16,216 nt of DNA, taken from the NCBI GenBank assembly GCA_964535215.1, contig CAZHST010000058.1:1-16216 (forward strand), written 5' to 3'. Within the stretch, counting starts at the first letter, position 1; the number at the start of each line of letters is the position of its first letter. The notes under the pieces are model-generated. The model was given only the letters and a program-made list of their open reading frames with translations, was not told the origin of the DNA and did no database searches. The position numbers were made by a program, and so were the translations under genes. Of the stretch, positions 1 through 7,641 are shown piece after piece. This stretch comes from JACQHM01 sp964535215. Its GTDB lineage: Bacteria > Methylomirabilota > Methylomirabilia > Methylomirabilales > JACQHM01.

Positions 1-1793
1 GTCAGGACCTCTCGGTAAGGGGCCCGTCCCCTGGTCCCGACGGCGACCAGCAAGGAGCTGTGGAACCACCCCCGGTGCTGGTCGCTCCCCTCCAGGTACA
101 TCTCGGCCGGCCAGTGCTGATCGGCCCTCCGCTCCAGGACGGCGGCGTGGCTCGATCCCGAATCGAACCAGACGTCCAGGATGTCCTTCTCCTTCCGAAA
201 ATCCGTCCCGCCGCATCTCTTGCACCGCTCCGCCGGTGGGAGGAGGGCTGAGGGTTCTTTCAGGAACCAGATGTCGGCCCCCTCCCGCTCGACCAGCGAG
301 GCGACGTGCTCGACGACCCGCTGGTCGAGGAGGACCTCACCGCAGGATCGGCAGTAGAAAGCGGGGATCGGGACCCCCCAGACCCGCTGACGGGAGATGC
401 ACCAGTCGGGGCGGTGGAGGACCATATCGTAGATCCGGTTCTGGCCCCAGGCCGGGATCCACTTCACCCGTTTAATCTCCTCCAACGATCTTCGCCGGAG
501 GTCGTGCTTCTCCAAGGCGATGAACCACTGCTCCGTGGCTCGGAAGATGGTCGGCCCTTTGCAGCGCCAGCAATGGGGGTAGGCATGTTCGATGATCCCC
601 TCCGAGAGGAGCATTCCATTCTGCCGGAGCCGTTCAATGATCCTCGGGTTCGCCTCGAAGACGTTTAATCCGGCAAACTCGGGGACCTCGGGGGAGAAGC
701 GGCCGTCATCCTCCACGGGACTGTAGATGGGAAGGCCGTACGTTTTTCCCGTCTCGTAGTCCGCATCCCCATGACCCGGAGCGGTGTGGACTAAGCCGGT
801 CCCCTGATCGAGGGTGACGTAGTCGGCCAGGAGGATGGGGGATTCTTGCGCCAGGAAAGGATGGCGGCAGACAACCCTGATCGCGTGGCGATCAGCCCCC
901 CCCAGGTCCCGACCGCGTAGTTCGGCCACGACCCTGGGACTCGGAAGGTGACAGGCTTCAACCGTTGCCGGCATCCGATCCTTGGCCGTGATGTAGTACT
1001 CACCCCCTGACTCGAAGACGACGTAGGGGTAGTCGGGGTGGACGACAATGGCCTTGTTGGCCGGGAGGGTCCAGGGGGTGGTCGTCCAGATAAGGGCGGA
1101 GAGGGGCCGATCAGGCCCCTTCGGCAGAAGGGAGCTTAGGTCGGCGTGCACGGGGAACTTGACGTAGATCGAGGGATCGTGCCGGTCCTCGTACTCGACC
1201 TCGGCCTCGGCCAGGGCTGTCCGGCAGGAGGGGCACCAGTGGACCGGCTTTAAATCCTTATAGACGTACCCCCCTCCGATGAACCTCCCCAGCTCCCGGA
1301 TGATTGCGGCCTGATAGCCAGGGTCCATGGTCAGATAGGGATGCTCCCAGTCCCCGAAGACCCCCAGGCGCTTGAACTCCTCCCGCTGGATGTTGATGAA
1401 CTTGGCGGCGTATTCCCGGCAGAGGCGCCGCTTCTCCAGAGCGCTCACCTGCTCCTTCCTCTCGCCCAGCTCCTTGTCCACCTGGTGCTCGATGGGGAGG
1501 CCGTGGCAGTCCCAGCCCGGGACGAAGGCCGCATCGTCGCCGGACATCGTCCGGGACTTGACGACGAAGTCCTTCAGGATCTTGTTCAGGGCGTGGCCGA
1601 TATGGATGTGGCCGTTCGCGTAAGGGGGGCCGTCGTGGAGGATCCAGAGGGGCCTTCCCTTTCGAAGCTCCCTAAGTTTCTGGTAGAGACGCCTCTCCTC
1701 CCACTCCCGGAGGATCAAGGGCTCCCGCCTAGGGAGGTCGGCCTTCATGGGGAAGTCCGTCTTGGGAAGGTTCAATGTTGTCTTATAGTCCAA
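1..1793 (-). CDS. ileS: Isoleucyl-tRNA synthetase, N-terminal two thirds (3' end outside the window)
   Basis: This class I aminoacyl-tRNA synthetase charges tRNA-Ile in the cytoplasm and hydrolyses mischarged Val-tRNA. About 597 codons are visible in one unbroken frame, out of a usual 900-950. The N-terminus reads MDYKTTLNLPKTDFPMKADL, a typical IleS start. The HIGH ATP-binding motif is at residues 64-67 within GHIHIGHALNK. The CP1 editing domain shows WTTTPWTLPAN at about 236-246 and GTGLVHTAPGHGDADY at about 331-346. Two CxxC pairs follow (YCRSCGE and CKRCGG), then DVWFDSGSSHAAVL and EGSDQHRGWFHSSLL near the cut. The KMSKS loop and C-terminal zinc finger lie beyond base 1. I chose TTG at 1793 because GGAGG sits 7 bases upstream and because homologues begin with MDYK. 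A GTG at 1826 is in frame but overlaps the predicted -10 box. The untranslated leader is only about 25 bases, so there is no T-box. Identity is certain; the exact start is likely. Confidence 0.96.
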   Translation of the reverse strand, partial: MDYKTTLNLPKTDFPMKADLPRREPLILREWEERRLYQKLRELRKGRPLWILHDGPPYANGHIHIGHALNKILKDFVVKSRTMSGDDAAFVPGWDCHGLPIEHQVDKELGERKEQVSALEKRRLCREYAAKFINIQREEFKRLGVFGDWEHPYLTMDPGYQAAIIRELGRFIGGGYVYKDLKPVHWCPSCRTALAEAEVEYEDRHDPSIYVKFPVHADLSSLLPKGPDRPLSALIWTTTPWTLPANKAIVVHPDYPYVVFESGGEYYITAKDRMPATVEACHLPSPRVVAELRGRDLGGADRHAIRVVCRHPFLAQESPILLADYVTLDQGTGLVHTAPGHGDADYETGKTYGLPIYSPVEDDGRFSPEVPEFAGLNVFEANPRIIERLRQNGMLLSEGIIEHAYPHCWRCKGPTIFRATEQWFIALEKHDLRRRSLEEIKRVKWIPAWGQNRIYDMVLHRPDWCISRQRVWGVPIPAFYCRSCGEVLLDQRVVEHVASLVEREGADIWFLKEPSALLPPAERCKRCGGTDFRKEKDILDVWFDSGSSHAAVLERRADQHWPAEMYLEGSDQHRGWFHSSLLVAVGTRGRAPYREVL

Positions 1794-1824
1794 GGAGTCG
1801 CCTCCGGTCTTCTTCGAGACTTTC

Positions 1825-1853
1825 ACGGTAGCAACTTAGCGCCCATTTGTCAA
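1825..1853 (-). promoter_or_regulatory. Predicted sigma70-type promoter of ileS
   Basis: On the minus strand a perfect -35 TTGACA (1853-1848) is followed after 17 bases by TACCGT (1830-1825). Transcription would begin near 1818, leaving a leader of about 25 bases that carries GGAGG before the TTG start. The -10 matches the consensus only at T, A and the final T. Its presence suggests ileS can be transcribed independently of the mre/rodA operon upstream. Confidence 0.55.
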
Positions 1854-1952
1854 GCCGCAGAGATCGTGAGCCGGGCGGGACGGGACGCCTGCGGGTTGGG
1901 GGCAGCGGGGGAGGGTGAACGGTCAGCCGACGGCATCGGAAGGGCTTCAGGA

Positions 1953-3047
1953 TCAGTACATGAAGCGGCGCATGTGGATCCCTTGGAGGAGGCCGATGGC
2001 GAGCATGGTGGTGAGCATGGAGGAGCCGCCATAGCTTAAAAGGGGGAGGGGGATGCCGACGACGGGAAGGAGCCCGATCACCATCCCGATGTTGATCAGG
2101 ACCTGGAACGCCACCATGGCCGTCAGGCCGAAGCTCAAAAGGCAGGCGAAGGGATCCTCGGCATTCCGGGCGATCTGGAGGCCCCTGGAGAGCAGATAGG
2201 CGTAGAGCAGGAGAAGGATCAGGGAGCCGATAAACCCCCACTGTTCGGCCAGGACGGCGAAGATGAAGTCGGTGTGGGATTCGGGGAGGAACCGGAGCTG
2301 GCTTTGGGGGGCGCTTAAGAAGCCTTTCCCGAAAAGCCGGCCTGAGCCGACAGCGATCTTGGACTGGGCGACGTGGTAGCCGACGCCTAAAGGATCCAGG
2401 GTGGGGTTGAAGAAGACCAGGATCCGTTGCCGCTGGTATTCTTTCAACATGCCCCAGAGAAAGGGGGACGCCAGAAGCCCGATTCCCCCGATGGGGAGGA
2501 GGTAGAGGGGTTTCAGACCGGTCAGGAGCATCATCGAGACGCCTAGCAAGAAGAGGAGGATGGTCGTCCCCAGATCGGGCTGTTTCAAGACCAGAAGCAT
2601 CGGGAGGAGGATCAAGGAGGCTGGGATGAGGAAGGCCTTGGTGTCCTTTAACTCCTCCCTGTGATCGGAGAAGTAGCGGGCCAGGAAGAGGATGAGGCTG
2701 AGCTTCATGAGCTCCGACGGCTGAAAGGTGAAGAAGCCGAGCCTGATCCAGCGCTGCGCCCCCATTCCGGTCCGTCCGATGACGAGGACCAGGACCAGGA
2801 AGAGGAGAGAGATCCCGTAGAGAAGGTAGGCGAAGCGTCCGACGGTACGGGGGTGGAACCCCAGGACGGTGAACATCCCCAACAGGCCGATCGCCAGCCA
2901 AAGGAGCTGTCGCAGGTAGTAGGGTTGCTTGAAGACGGCGGCCCCGGTAGCGCTGTAAATGGCGAAGATCCCCAGCAGGGACAGGCAGAGGGCGGTAAGG
3001 AAGAGCTGCCAGTCGAAGTGTCCGATGAGACGCCGATCGATGAGCAT
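1953..3047 (-). CDS. rodA: RodA, SEDS-family peptidoglycan glycosyltransferase
   Basis: RodA is the inner-membrane glycan polymerase of the elongasome and works with PBP2 to polymerise lipid II during side-wall growth. The product is about 364 residues with roughly ten hydrophobic membrane segments, normal for the family. SEDS motifs visible in order are GAQRWI, FQPSELMKL, KQPDLGT, FGKGFL, PESHTDFIFAVLAEQWGF and GIPLPLLSYGGSS. The Asp in HTDFIF corresponds to the residue considered essential for polymerisation. The start could be GTG at 3050 or ATG at 3047; I prefer ATG, since MLIDRRL resembles related N-termini. Neither has a good Shine-Dalgarno sequence, because the upstream bases belong to the heptad-repeat element. 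The gene follows mrdA after a 107-base gap, whereas the other downstream genes of the operon overlap. Confidence 0.95.
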   Translation of the reverse strand: MLIDRRLIGHFDWQLFLTALCLSLLGIFAIYSATGAAVFKQPYYLRQLLWLAIGLLGMFTVLGFHPRTVGRFAYLLYGISLLFLVLVLVIGRTGMGAQRWIRLGFFTFQPSELMKLSLILFLARYFSDHREELKDTKAFLIPASLILLPMLLVLKQPDLGTTILLFLLGVSMMLLTGLKPLYLLPIGGIGLLASPFLWGMLKEYQRQRILVFFNPTLDPLGVGYHVAQSKIAVGSGRLFGKGFLSAPQSQLRFLPESHTDFIFAVLAEQWGFIGSLILLLLYAYLLSRGLQIARNAEDPFACLLSFGLTAMVAFQVLINIGMVIGLLPVVGIPLPLLSYGGSSMLTTMLAIGLLQGIHMRRFMY

Positions 3048-3058
3048 CACGTATGCGT

Positions 3059-3149
3059 TCAGCTTTCAGCCGTCAGTTCTCAGCGAGATTCAAGGTTTAA
3101 TGTTGAACTTTGAACGGTTTTGGCTGACCGCTGATGGCTAATGGCTGAT
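3059..3149. repeat. Heptad-periodic palindromic intergenic element
   Basis: The mrdA-rodA gap is filled almost entirely by thirteen consecutive 7-base units with no phase slip. The left arm is TCAGCTT, TCAGCCG, TCAGTTC, TCAGCGA. The centre is GATTCAA, GGTTTAA, TGTTGAA, CTTTGAA, CGGTTTT. The right arm is GGCTGAC, CGCTGAT, GGCTAAT, GGCTGAT. The right arm is the approximate reverse complement of the left, and TTCAA in the centre faces TTGAA, so the whole element can fold on itself. It begins 5 bases after the mrdA stop in the direction of transcription and ends 9-11 bases before the rodA start. It encodes no protein. No transposase or target-site duplication is visible. Confidence 0.85.
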
Positions 3150-3154
3150 CACCC

Positions 3155-4984
3155 TCAGTCGCCCAGTTCCTGCTCCATCGCCGTCTTGGTGGGAGGCTTT
3201 TCCTGGGGGCCCTGGGCCTTAAAGGCTGCCTCCAGGATGGCCCGCCCGATGGGCGCCGCGACCTGTCCTCCCATCCCGCCGTGTTCCACGTTCACGACGA
3301 GGGCAATGGTGGGATCATCATAAGGGGCGAAGGCCACAAACCAGGCATGATCTCTGAGATCCTTGGGCGCCCCCTTCATTTTGCGGGCGACCTGGGCCGT
3401 CCCCGTTTTCCCTGCAACCTCAATCCCTGGCAGCCTCGCCAGGCCCCCTGTCCCTCCATCGTTCACCACGCCCCACATCCCCCGTCGGACGATGGCCAGG
3501 ATCTCCGGATCAATATTCACCTTCCGGAGAACTTGAGGCCTGAACTCCTCGACGACCCTCCCCTCCAGGGAGATGACCCGCTTCACGAAAGCGGGGCGGT
3601 AGATCGTGCCATCGTTGGCGATCCCTGAGACCAGGCTCAGCAGTTGGAAGGGGGTTGTGGTCACCATCCCCTGGCCGATCCCGAGCATCACCGTATTCCC
3701 CGGATACCAGGATTGCCCCCTTTCCAGGGTTGGGAGAAACCCTGTCGCCTCATCCTCCAGCCCGAGCCCGAGGGGCTGGCCCAGGCCGAATTCCCGGGCA
3801 ACCTTGATGATCGCTTCAGGTCCGGTCCGGAGGGCCACGTTGTAGAAGTAGACGTTGCAGGATTTGGCAATGGCCTGGTAGAGGTTCAGGGTGCCGTGCC
3901 CTCCCTTCTTCCAGCAATCGAAGCGATGGTTCCCGAGGATGAAGTAACCGGGGCAGGTAAACTTCGTCTCAGGGGTGATGACCCCTTTCTCCAAGGCCGC
4001 GATGGCCGTGACCAGTTTAAAGACAGAGCCTGGGGGGTAGGAGGCCTGGAGCGGCCGGTTCTGGAACGGATGCTTCGGGTCCGTGATAAGCTGCTGCCAC
4101 TCCATGAGGCTTAGGCGCTGGGCAAAGATATTCGGATCAAAGCTCGGGCGGCTGACCAAGGCCAGGACCTCCCCCGTCTTGGGGTTCATGGCGACAACGG
4201 AGCCAGCCTTTCCCTCGAGGGCCCTCTCCGCCGCTTCCTGGATCCGCTTGTCAATGGTCAGGTAGATACTGTACCCGGAACGAGGCTCCAGACGCCCCAG
4301 GAACCTGACAGCCCTCCCCAAGGCATCTACCTCCACCTGTTCCCCTCCATCCACCCCCCGGATGAAGGTGTCGTAGAGGCGCTCGATCCCCGCCTGGCCG
4401 ATGGAGGCCCCGGGACGAAGATCTTGGAACTCCTCCCGGGCGAGCTGGGCCCGGCTCACTTCCCGGACGTATCCCAGGAGGTTCGCCGCCACCCCGCCTG
4501 TGGGGTAGGATCGGACGGGACGGATCCGGATGCTCACCCCAGCAAGCTCCAGCTTCCGCTCCTCGATGGCCACCAGCGTCCGCTCCTCGATGGCCTTCCG
4601 GAGGATGAAAGGCTGATAGGGGGAGGTCTTGGCCGCCTCCTGGATCCGCTGCTGGACCTCCTCAGGGTCCATCCCCAGGATTTCGCCGATGACGGCCGAG
4701 GCCCGCTCGACGTCGGGGATGTCCTCAGGGGTGACCAGGACATCGAAAGCGGCCTTGTTTTCCACCAGGACCTCCCCGTTTCGATCCAGGATGAGCCCCC
4801 GGGGGGCCTCCACTGGCCGGATCCGCAGGCGGTTCTGGGTCGAGAGCTGGTAGTACCGGTCCCCCTCGAGCACCTGGAGCTGCCAGAGGCGGAGGGTGAC
4901 GATCAGAAAAGCTAACGAGAAGAGACGGGCGGCCCACCGGATCTTCGGCCAGAGGGGTGATGTGAGCGGCTCCGGTTTCCTCAT
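3155..4984 (-). CDS. mrdA: Penicillin-binding protein 2 (elongasome transpeptidase)
   Basis: This class B PBP crosslinks peptidoglycan in the periplasm and pairs with RodA in side-wall synthesis. The protein has 609 residues, normal for PBP2. A single membrane anchor lies at about residues 15-33. The N-terminal pedestal domain includes RPVEAPRGLILDRNGEVL and GIERLYD. The transpeptidase domain has all three active-site motifs: SVFK at 320-323 with nucleophile Ser320, SCN at 375-377, and KTG at 526-528 in KTGTAQ. The ATG start overlaps the mreD stop as ATGA (4981-4984), which indicates translational coupling. It is the fourth gene of the mreB-mreC-mreD-mrdA-rodA order. No damage to the frame is seen. 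Confidence 0.97.
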   Translation of the reverse strand: MRKPEPLTSPLWPKIRWAARLFSLAFLIVTLRLWQLQVLEGDRYYQLSTQNRLRIRPVEAPRGLILDRNGEVLVENKAAFDVLVTPEDIPDVERASAVIGEILGMDPEEVQQRIQEAAKTSPYQPFILRKAIEERTLVAIEERKLELAGVSIRIRPVRSYPTGGVAANLLGYVREVSRAQLAREEFQDLRPGASIGQAGIERLYDTFIRGVDGGEQVEVDALGRAVRFLGRLEPRSGYSIYLTIDKRIQEAAERALEGKAGSVVAMNPKTGEVLALVSRPSFDPNIFAQRLSLMEWQQLITDPKHPFQNRPLQASYPPGSVFKLVTAIAALEKGVITPETKFTCPGYFILGNHRFDCWKKGGHGTLNLYQAIAKSCNVYFYNVALRTGPEAIIKVAREFGLGQPLGLGLEDEATGFLPTLERGQSWYPGNTVMLGIGQGMVTTTPFQLLSLVSGIANDGTIYRPAFVKRVISLEGRVVEEFRPQVLRKVNIDPEILAIVRRGMWGVVNDGGTGGLARLPGIEVAGKTGTAQVARKMKGAPKDLRDHAWFVAFAPYDDPTIALVVNVEHGGMGGQVAAPIGRAILEAAFKAQGPQEKPPTKTAMEQELGD

Positions 4985-5460
4985 GGTTTCACCTCCAGGG
5001 TCCCCCGTATCTTCAGGGAGGCCAGGACCAGGAGGCCCAAGACGCTGGTCAGGAGGGCTTCAGGGAGGGCGATCCGGAGGAAGGTGGGGAGAAGCGGCTG
5101 GAAACCCAGAAAGAAACGGAGCAGGAGCAGGGTGGTGGTTCCGGAGAGGATGGCGATCAGGGAAAGGAGGGCGAGCCGGGGAAGGATGGCAGTGGTGTAG
5201 AGCTTCTCGCTCAACCGGGCGGTGAGAAACCCCATCAGGCTGAAAGAGAAGGCCTTTAAGCCCAGGGGGCCTCCGGAGAGGGCATCCTGATAGAGGCCCA
5301 AGAGAAATCCTAAGAAGGCGGCCAGATCCGCCTGAAGGGAGAGGCTGAAGAAGAAGAGGAGGAGGAGGAAAAGGTCAGGCTTCACCCCCCCGATGCTGAA
5401 AGCATCCAGGAAGGTGGACTGGGAGATGGCGGCACCCAGGGCGAGCAACAGGCGGATCAT
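4981..5460 (-). CDS. mreD: Rod-shape-determining membrane protein MreD
   Basis: MreD is a small polytopic inner-membrane protein that couples MreB and MreC to the wall synthases. The 159-residue product is strongly hydrophobic, with about five predicted membrane segments. The segment QDALSGGPLGLKAFSFSLMG is the most recognisable part of the family signature. It overlaps mreC upstream by ATGA (5457-5460) and mrdA downstream by ATGA (4981-4984), so it is translationally coupled on both sides. Sequence similarity in this family is low, so the call rests on position, length, topology and that motif together. Confidence 0.92.
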   Translation of the reverse strand: MIRLLLALGAAISQSTFLDAFSIGGVKPDLFLLLLFFFSLSLQADLAAFLGFLLGLYQDALSGGPLGLKAFSFSLMGFLTARLSEKLYTTAILPRLALLSLIAILSGTTTLLLLRFFLGFQPLLPTFLRIALPEALLTSVLGLLVLASLKIRGTLEVKP

Positions 5461-6326
5461 AGGCCCTTGCTCCCCTCAGAGGGGTTCCAGGCGGTCTCCT
5501 GGGTGGGGAGTTCAGCCAGGATCAGGACCTCCTCCAGGGTAGAGAAGTTTACCCATGGCGTCACCTCAGCCTCCAGGAACAGGGCCCCCGTCGGTCGCCG
5601 AACCCAAGTCACCTTGCCGATCGGGATCCCTTTGGGGAAGATCCCGCCCATCCCGGACGTGACCACCTCATCGCCCATGGCCACGTCGGCTAAGAGCGGC
5701 AGGTACTTGAGGCGGGTGGCCAGCCCTTGGTACCCAGCCACCACCCCGGTGGTCCGGCTCCGCTGGACCAGGGCCCCTGCAGCACTGGTGGGGTCCGTGA
5801 TGAGCTGGACCCGTGAGGAGAACGGGACCACCTCCAGGACCCGACCAACGAGCCCTCCGGGGGCGATGACGACCATGTTCCGGCGGATCCCTGACTCGGA
5901 GCCTCGATCGATGACGATGGTCTTGAACCAGCTGGTGGCATCTTTGCCGATGACCCGGGCGGCAATGACCTTGGTGGGGGTTTGATCTTTCAGGTCCAGG
6001 AGGGCCCTCAGACGCCGGTTCTCCAGTTCGACTTCGCGGAGGGCCTTGACCTCCCCCTTGAGCCGTTCCAGTTCGGCTTTCAGCCGGCGGTTCTCCTGGC
6101 GGAGGTTCCGGAGGTCAATATACTCCTCCCAGAAGGAAGTGACCGCCGAGATGGCGAAGGTGGTGGCCTTTAGGAAAGGAGAGATGGCAATCAGGAGGGC
6201 CTTCCTGGTGAAGTCAATGGCCGGGATGACCTGGCGGACCTGGACGGTGAGGAGAAGGAAGGAGAACAGGAGGACGGTCGAGAGGACCACCCCTTGGCGG
6301 TGTCGGAGAATGAATCGGAGGAACAT
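5457..6326 (-). CDS. mreC: Rod-shape-determining protein MreC
   Basis: MreC is a bitopic inner-membrane protein whose periplasmic domain binds and activates PBP2 in the elongasome. The 289-residue product has a short cytoplasmic N-terminus, a membrane segment at about residues 13-31 (VVLSTVLLFSFLLLTV), a coiled coil at about 70-110 rich in Leu, Glu and Arg, and the beta-rich MreC domain. Family motifs include DRGSESGIRRNMVVIAPGGL, VQLITDPTSAAGAL, and GDEVVTSGMGGIFPKGIPIG. The start is ATG at 6326, with a modest AAGG upstream. A possible promoter lies in the 79-base gap after mreB, so mreC-rodA may be expressed both from it and by readthrough from mreB. Confidence 0.96.
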   Translation of the reverse strand: MFLRFILRHRQGVVLSTVLLFSFLLLTVQVRQVIPAIDFTRKALLIAISPFLKATTFAISAVTSFWEEYIDLRNLRQENRRLKAELERLKGEVKALREVELENRRLRALLDLKDQTPTKVIAARVIGKDATSWFKTIVIDRGSESGIRRNMVVIAPGGLVGRVLEVVPFSSRVQLITDPTSAAGALVQRSRTTGVVAGYQGLATRLKYLPLLADVAMGDEVVTSGMGGIFPKGIPIGKVTWVRRPTGALFLEAEVTPWVNFSTLEEVLILAELPTQETAWNPSEGSKGL

Positions 6327-6353
6327 CGCGCCTTAACAACGCATCCGCAATAA

Positions 6354-6383
6354 AATATAGTGAGGAACAGGGGCTTTCTGCAA
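6354..6383 (-). promoter_or_regulatory. Possible internal promoter before mreC
   Basis: On the minus strand TTGCAG (6383-6378) and TATATT (6359-6354) are separated by 18 bases. A start near 6347 would give a leader of about 20 bases before the mreC ATG. The gap is A/T-rich compared with its surroundings and no terminator follows mreB. It may be a secondary promoter for mreCD-mrdA-rodA, but chance matches in A/T-rich DNA are common. Confidence 0.35.
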
Positions 6384-6405
6384 GGGGAAGGGGGCTGTCT
6401 TGGGA

Positions 6406-7434
6406 CTAGGTTTCCATGCAGACCGTTCGGAGGAGGTTCAACTCGTCCAAGACCTTCCCCGTCCCCATCACGACACAGGTCAAGGGGTCATCCGCCACCC
6501 GCACCTTCAGGTGGGTCTCCAGGGCCAGTAGGGTATCCAGGCCGTGGAGGAGGGCCCCACCGCCGGCCATGACAATCCCCTTCTCCGCGATATCGGCCGC
6601 CAGCTCCGGGGGGGTCCGCTCCAAGGCGGTTTTCACGGCTTCCACGATGGCCGAGATCGGGTCGTGGAGGGCTTCCCGGATGTCCGAGTCGTTGATGGTG
6701 ATGGTCTTGGGGATGCCGTCCACGAGATCGCGGCCTTTGATCTCCATCCGGCGGGGCTCGTCAAAGGGATAGGCCGAGCCGATCTGGATCTTAATGTTCT
6801 CGGCTGTTCGCTCCCCGATCAACAGGTTGTATTTCCGCTTCAGGTACTGGATAATGGCCTCGTCCATCTCATCGCCGGCGATCCGGACCGATTGGGAGTA
6901 CACGATCCCGGAGAGGGAGATCACGGCCACTTCAGTGGTTCCCCCGCCGATGTCCACAACCATGTTCCCCGAGGGCTCCTGCACGGGGAGTCCTGCCCCG
7001 ATGGCGGCGGCCATGGGCTCCTCGATCAGGTAGACCTCCCGGGCCCCCGCCTGCTCCGCCGCATCCCGGATGGCCCGCCGTTCCACCTGGGTGATCCCTG
7101 AAGGGACGCCGATCACCACCCTCGGCCGGACGAGGGTCGTCCGGTTGTGGATCTTGGCGATGAAATGTTTGATCATCTGCTCGGTGATGTCGAAGTCGGC
7201 AATGACCCCGTCCTTCATGGGGCGGATGGCCACGATGTTGCCAGGGGTCCGACCCAGCATCTCCTTGGCCTCCTTCCCCACCTTGAGGACCTGGTTGGTA
7301 CCCTTCTTCACGGCTACTACCGAGGGTTCTGAGAGAACGATCCCCTTCCCCTTGACATAGATCAGGGTCGCGGCGGTCCCCAGGTCGATGGCCAGGTCGC
7401 TTGAAAACATCCCGTAGAGCCAGTCAAAGATCAT
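6406..7434 (-). CDS. mreB: Actin-like rod-shape protein MreB
   Basis: MreB is the actin-fold ATPase that forms membrane-bound filaments and guides side-wall synthesis. The product is 342 residues. Phosphate-1 motif AIDLGTAATLIYVKGKGIV begins at about residue 15, the phosphate-2 motif is VVDIGGGTTEVAVI, and the adenosine motif is MAGGGALLHGLD. A short amphipathic N-terminus (MIFDWLYGMF) precedes the core, as in membrane-binding MreBs. ATG at 7434 is favoured over the in-frame GTG at 7443, because AAAGGAG lies 8 bases before the ATG while the GTG overlaps that Shine-Dalgarno sequence. Many MreBs have Asn in the first loop (DLGTANT); here it is Ala. The gene is first in the shape operon and divergent from the chaperone gene on the plus strand. 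Confidence 0.97.
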   Translation of the reverse strand: MIFDWLYGMFSSDLAIDLGTAATLIYVKGKGIVLSEPSVVAVKKGTNQVLKVGKEAKEMLGRTPGNIVAIRPMKDGVIADFDITEQMIKHFIAKIHNRTTLVRPRVVIGVPSGITQVERRAIRDAAEQAGAREVYLIEEPMAAAIGAGLPVQEPSGNMVVDIGGGTTEVAVISLSGIVYSQSVRIAGDEMDEAIIQYLKRKYNLLIGERTAENIKIQIGSAYPFDEPRRMEIKGRDLVDGIPKTITINDSDIREALHDPISAIVEAVKTALERTPPELAADIAEKGIVMAGGGALLHGLDTLLALETHLKVRVADDPLTCVVMGTGKVLDELNLLRTVCMET

Positions 7435-7506
7435 CGGGTGCACTCCTTTCCCCCAAGAGGTTCTCTTCTCCTGCCCCGTTCTCTTTCCGCAGGGTACCCC
7501 TCCAGG

Positions 7507-7535
7507 TCTTTAGCACACCAGCTTCGGAAAGACAA
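7507..7535 (-). promoter_or_regulatory. Possible promoter of mreB
   Basis: On the minus strand TTGTCT (7535-7530) is followed after 17 bases by TAAAGA (7512-7507), with a TG two bases before the -10. The leader to the ATG at 7434 would be about 65 bases. It is the best candidate in this stretch, but the -10 is weak. Confidence 0.35.
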
Positions 7536-7566
7536 GGGGTTTTTTCAGCGAAGCTCCAAAAAGGGG

Positions 7567-7595
7567 TTGCCAGACCTCCAAGGATGGGGTATCCT
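7567..7595 (+). promoter_or_regulatory. Predicted promoter of the PpiD/SurA-like gene
   Basis: TTGCCA (7567-7572) and TATCCT (7590-7595) are separated by exactly 17 bases, each hexamer differing from the sigma70 consensus at one or two positions. Transcription would start near 7602, leaving about 40 bases of leader before the ATG at 7642. It lies about 55 bases from the candidate mreB promoter on the opposite strand, so the two units diverge from the 207-base gap. Confidence 0.5.
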
Positions 7596-7641
7596 AAACC
7601 TCGGTTTTCCGTGCACGGACGCAGGGGAGAGGGGCCTAACG

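Noticed and set aside
1341..2039. Long plus-strand open frame of 232 codons over ileS and the rodA end
   Set aside because: It lies opposite real ileS and rodA coding sequence, has low-complexity Leu/Gly/Val-rich composition and no family motifs; it is a mirror of codon bias.
1783..2901. 372-codon minus-strand frame overlapping rodA
   Set aside because: It is Pro/Arg-rich and out of frame with the clear RodA product.
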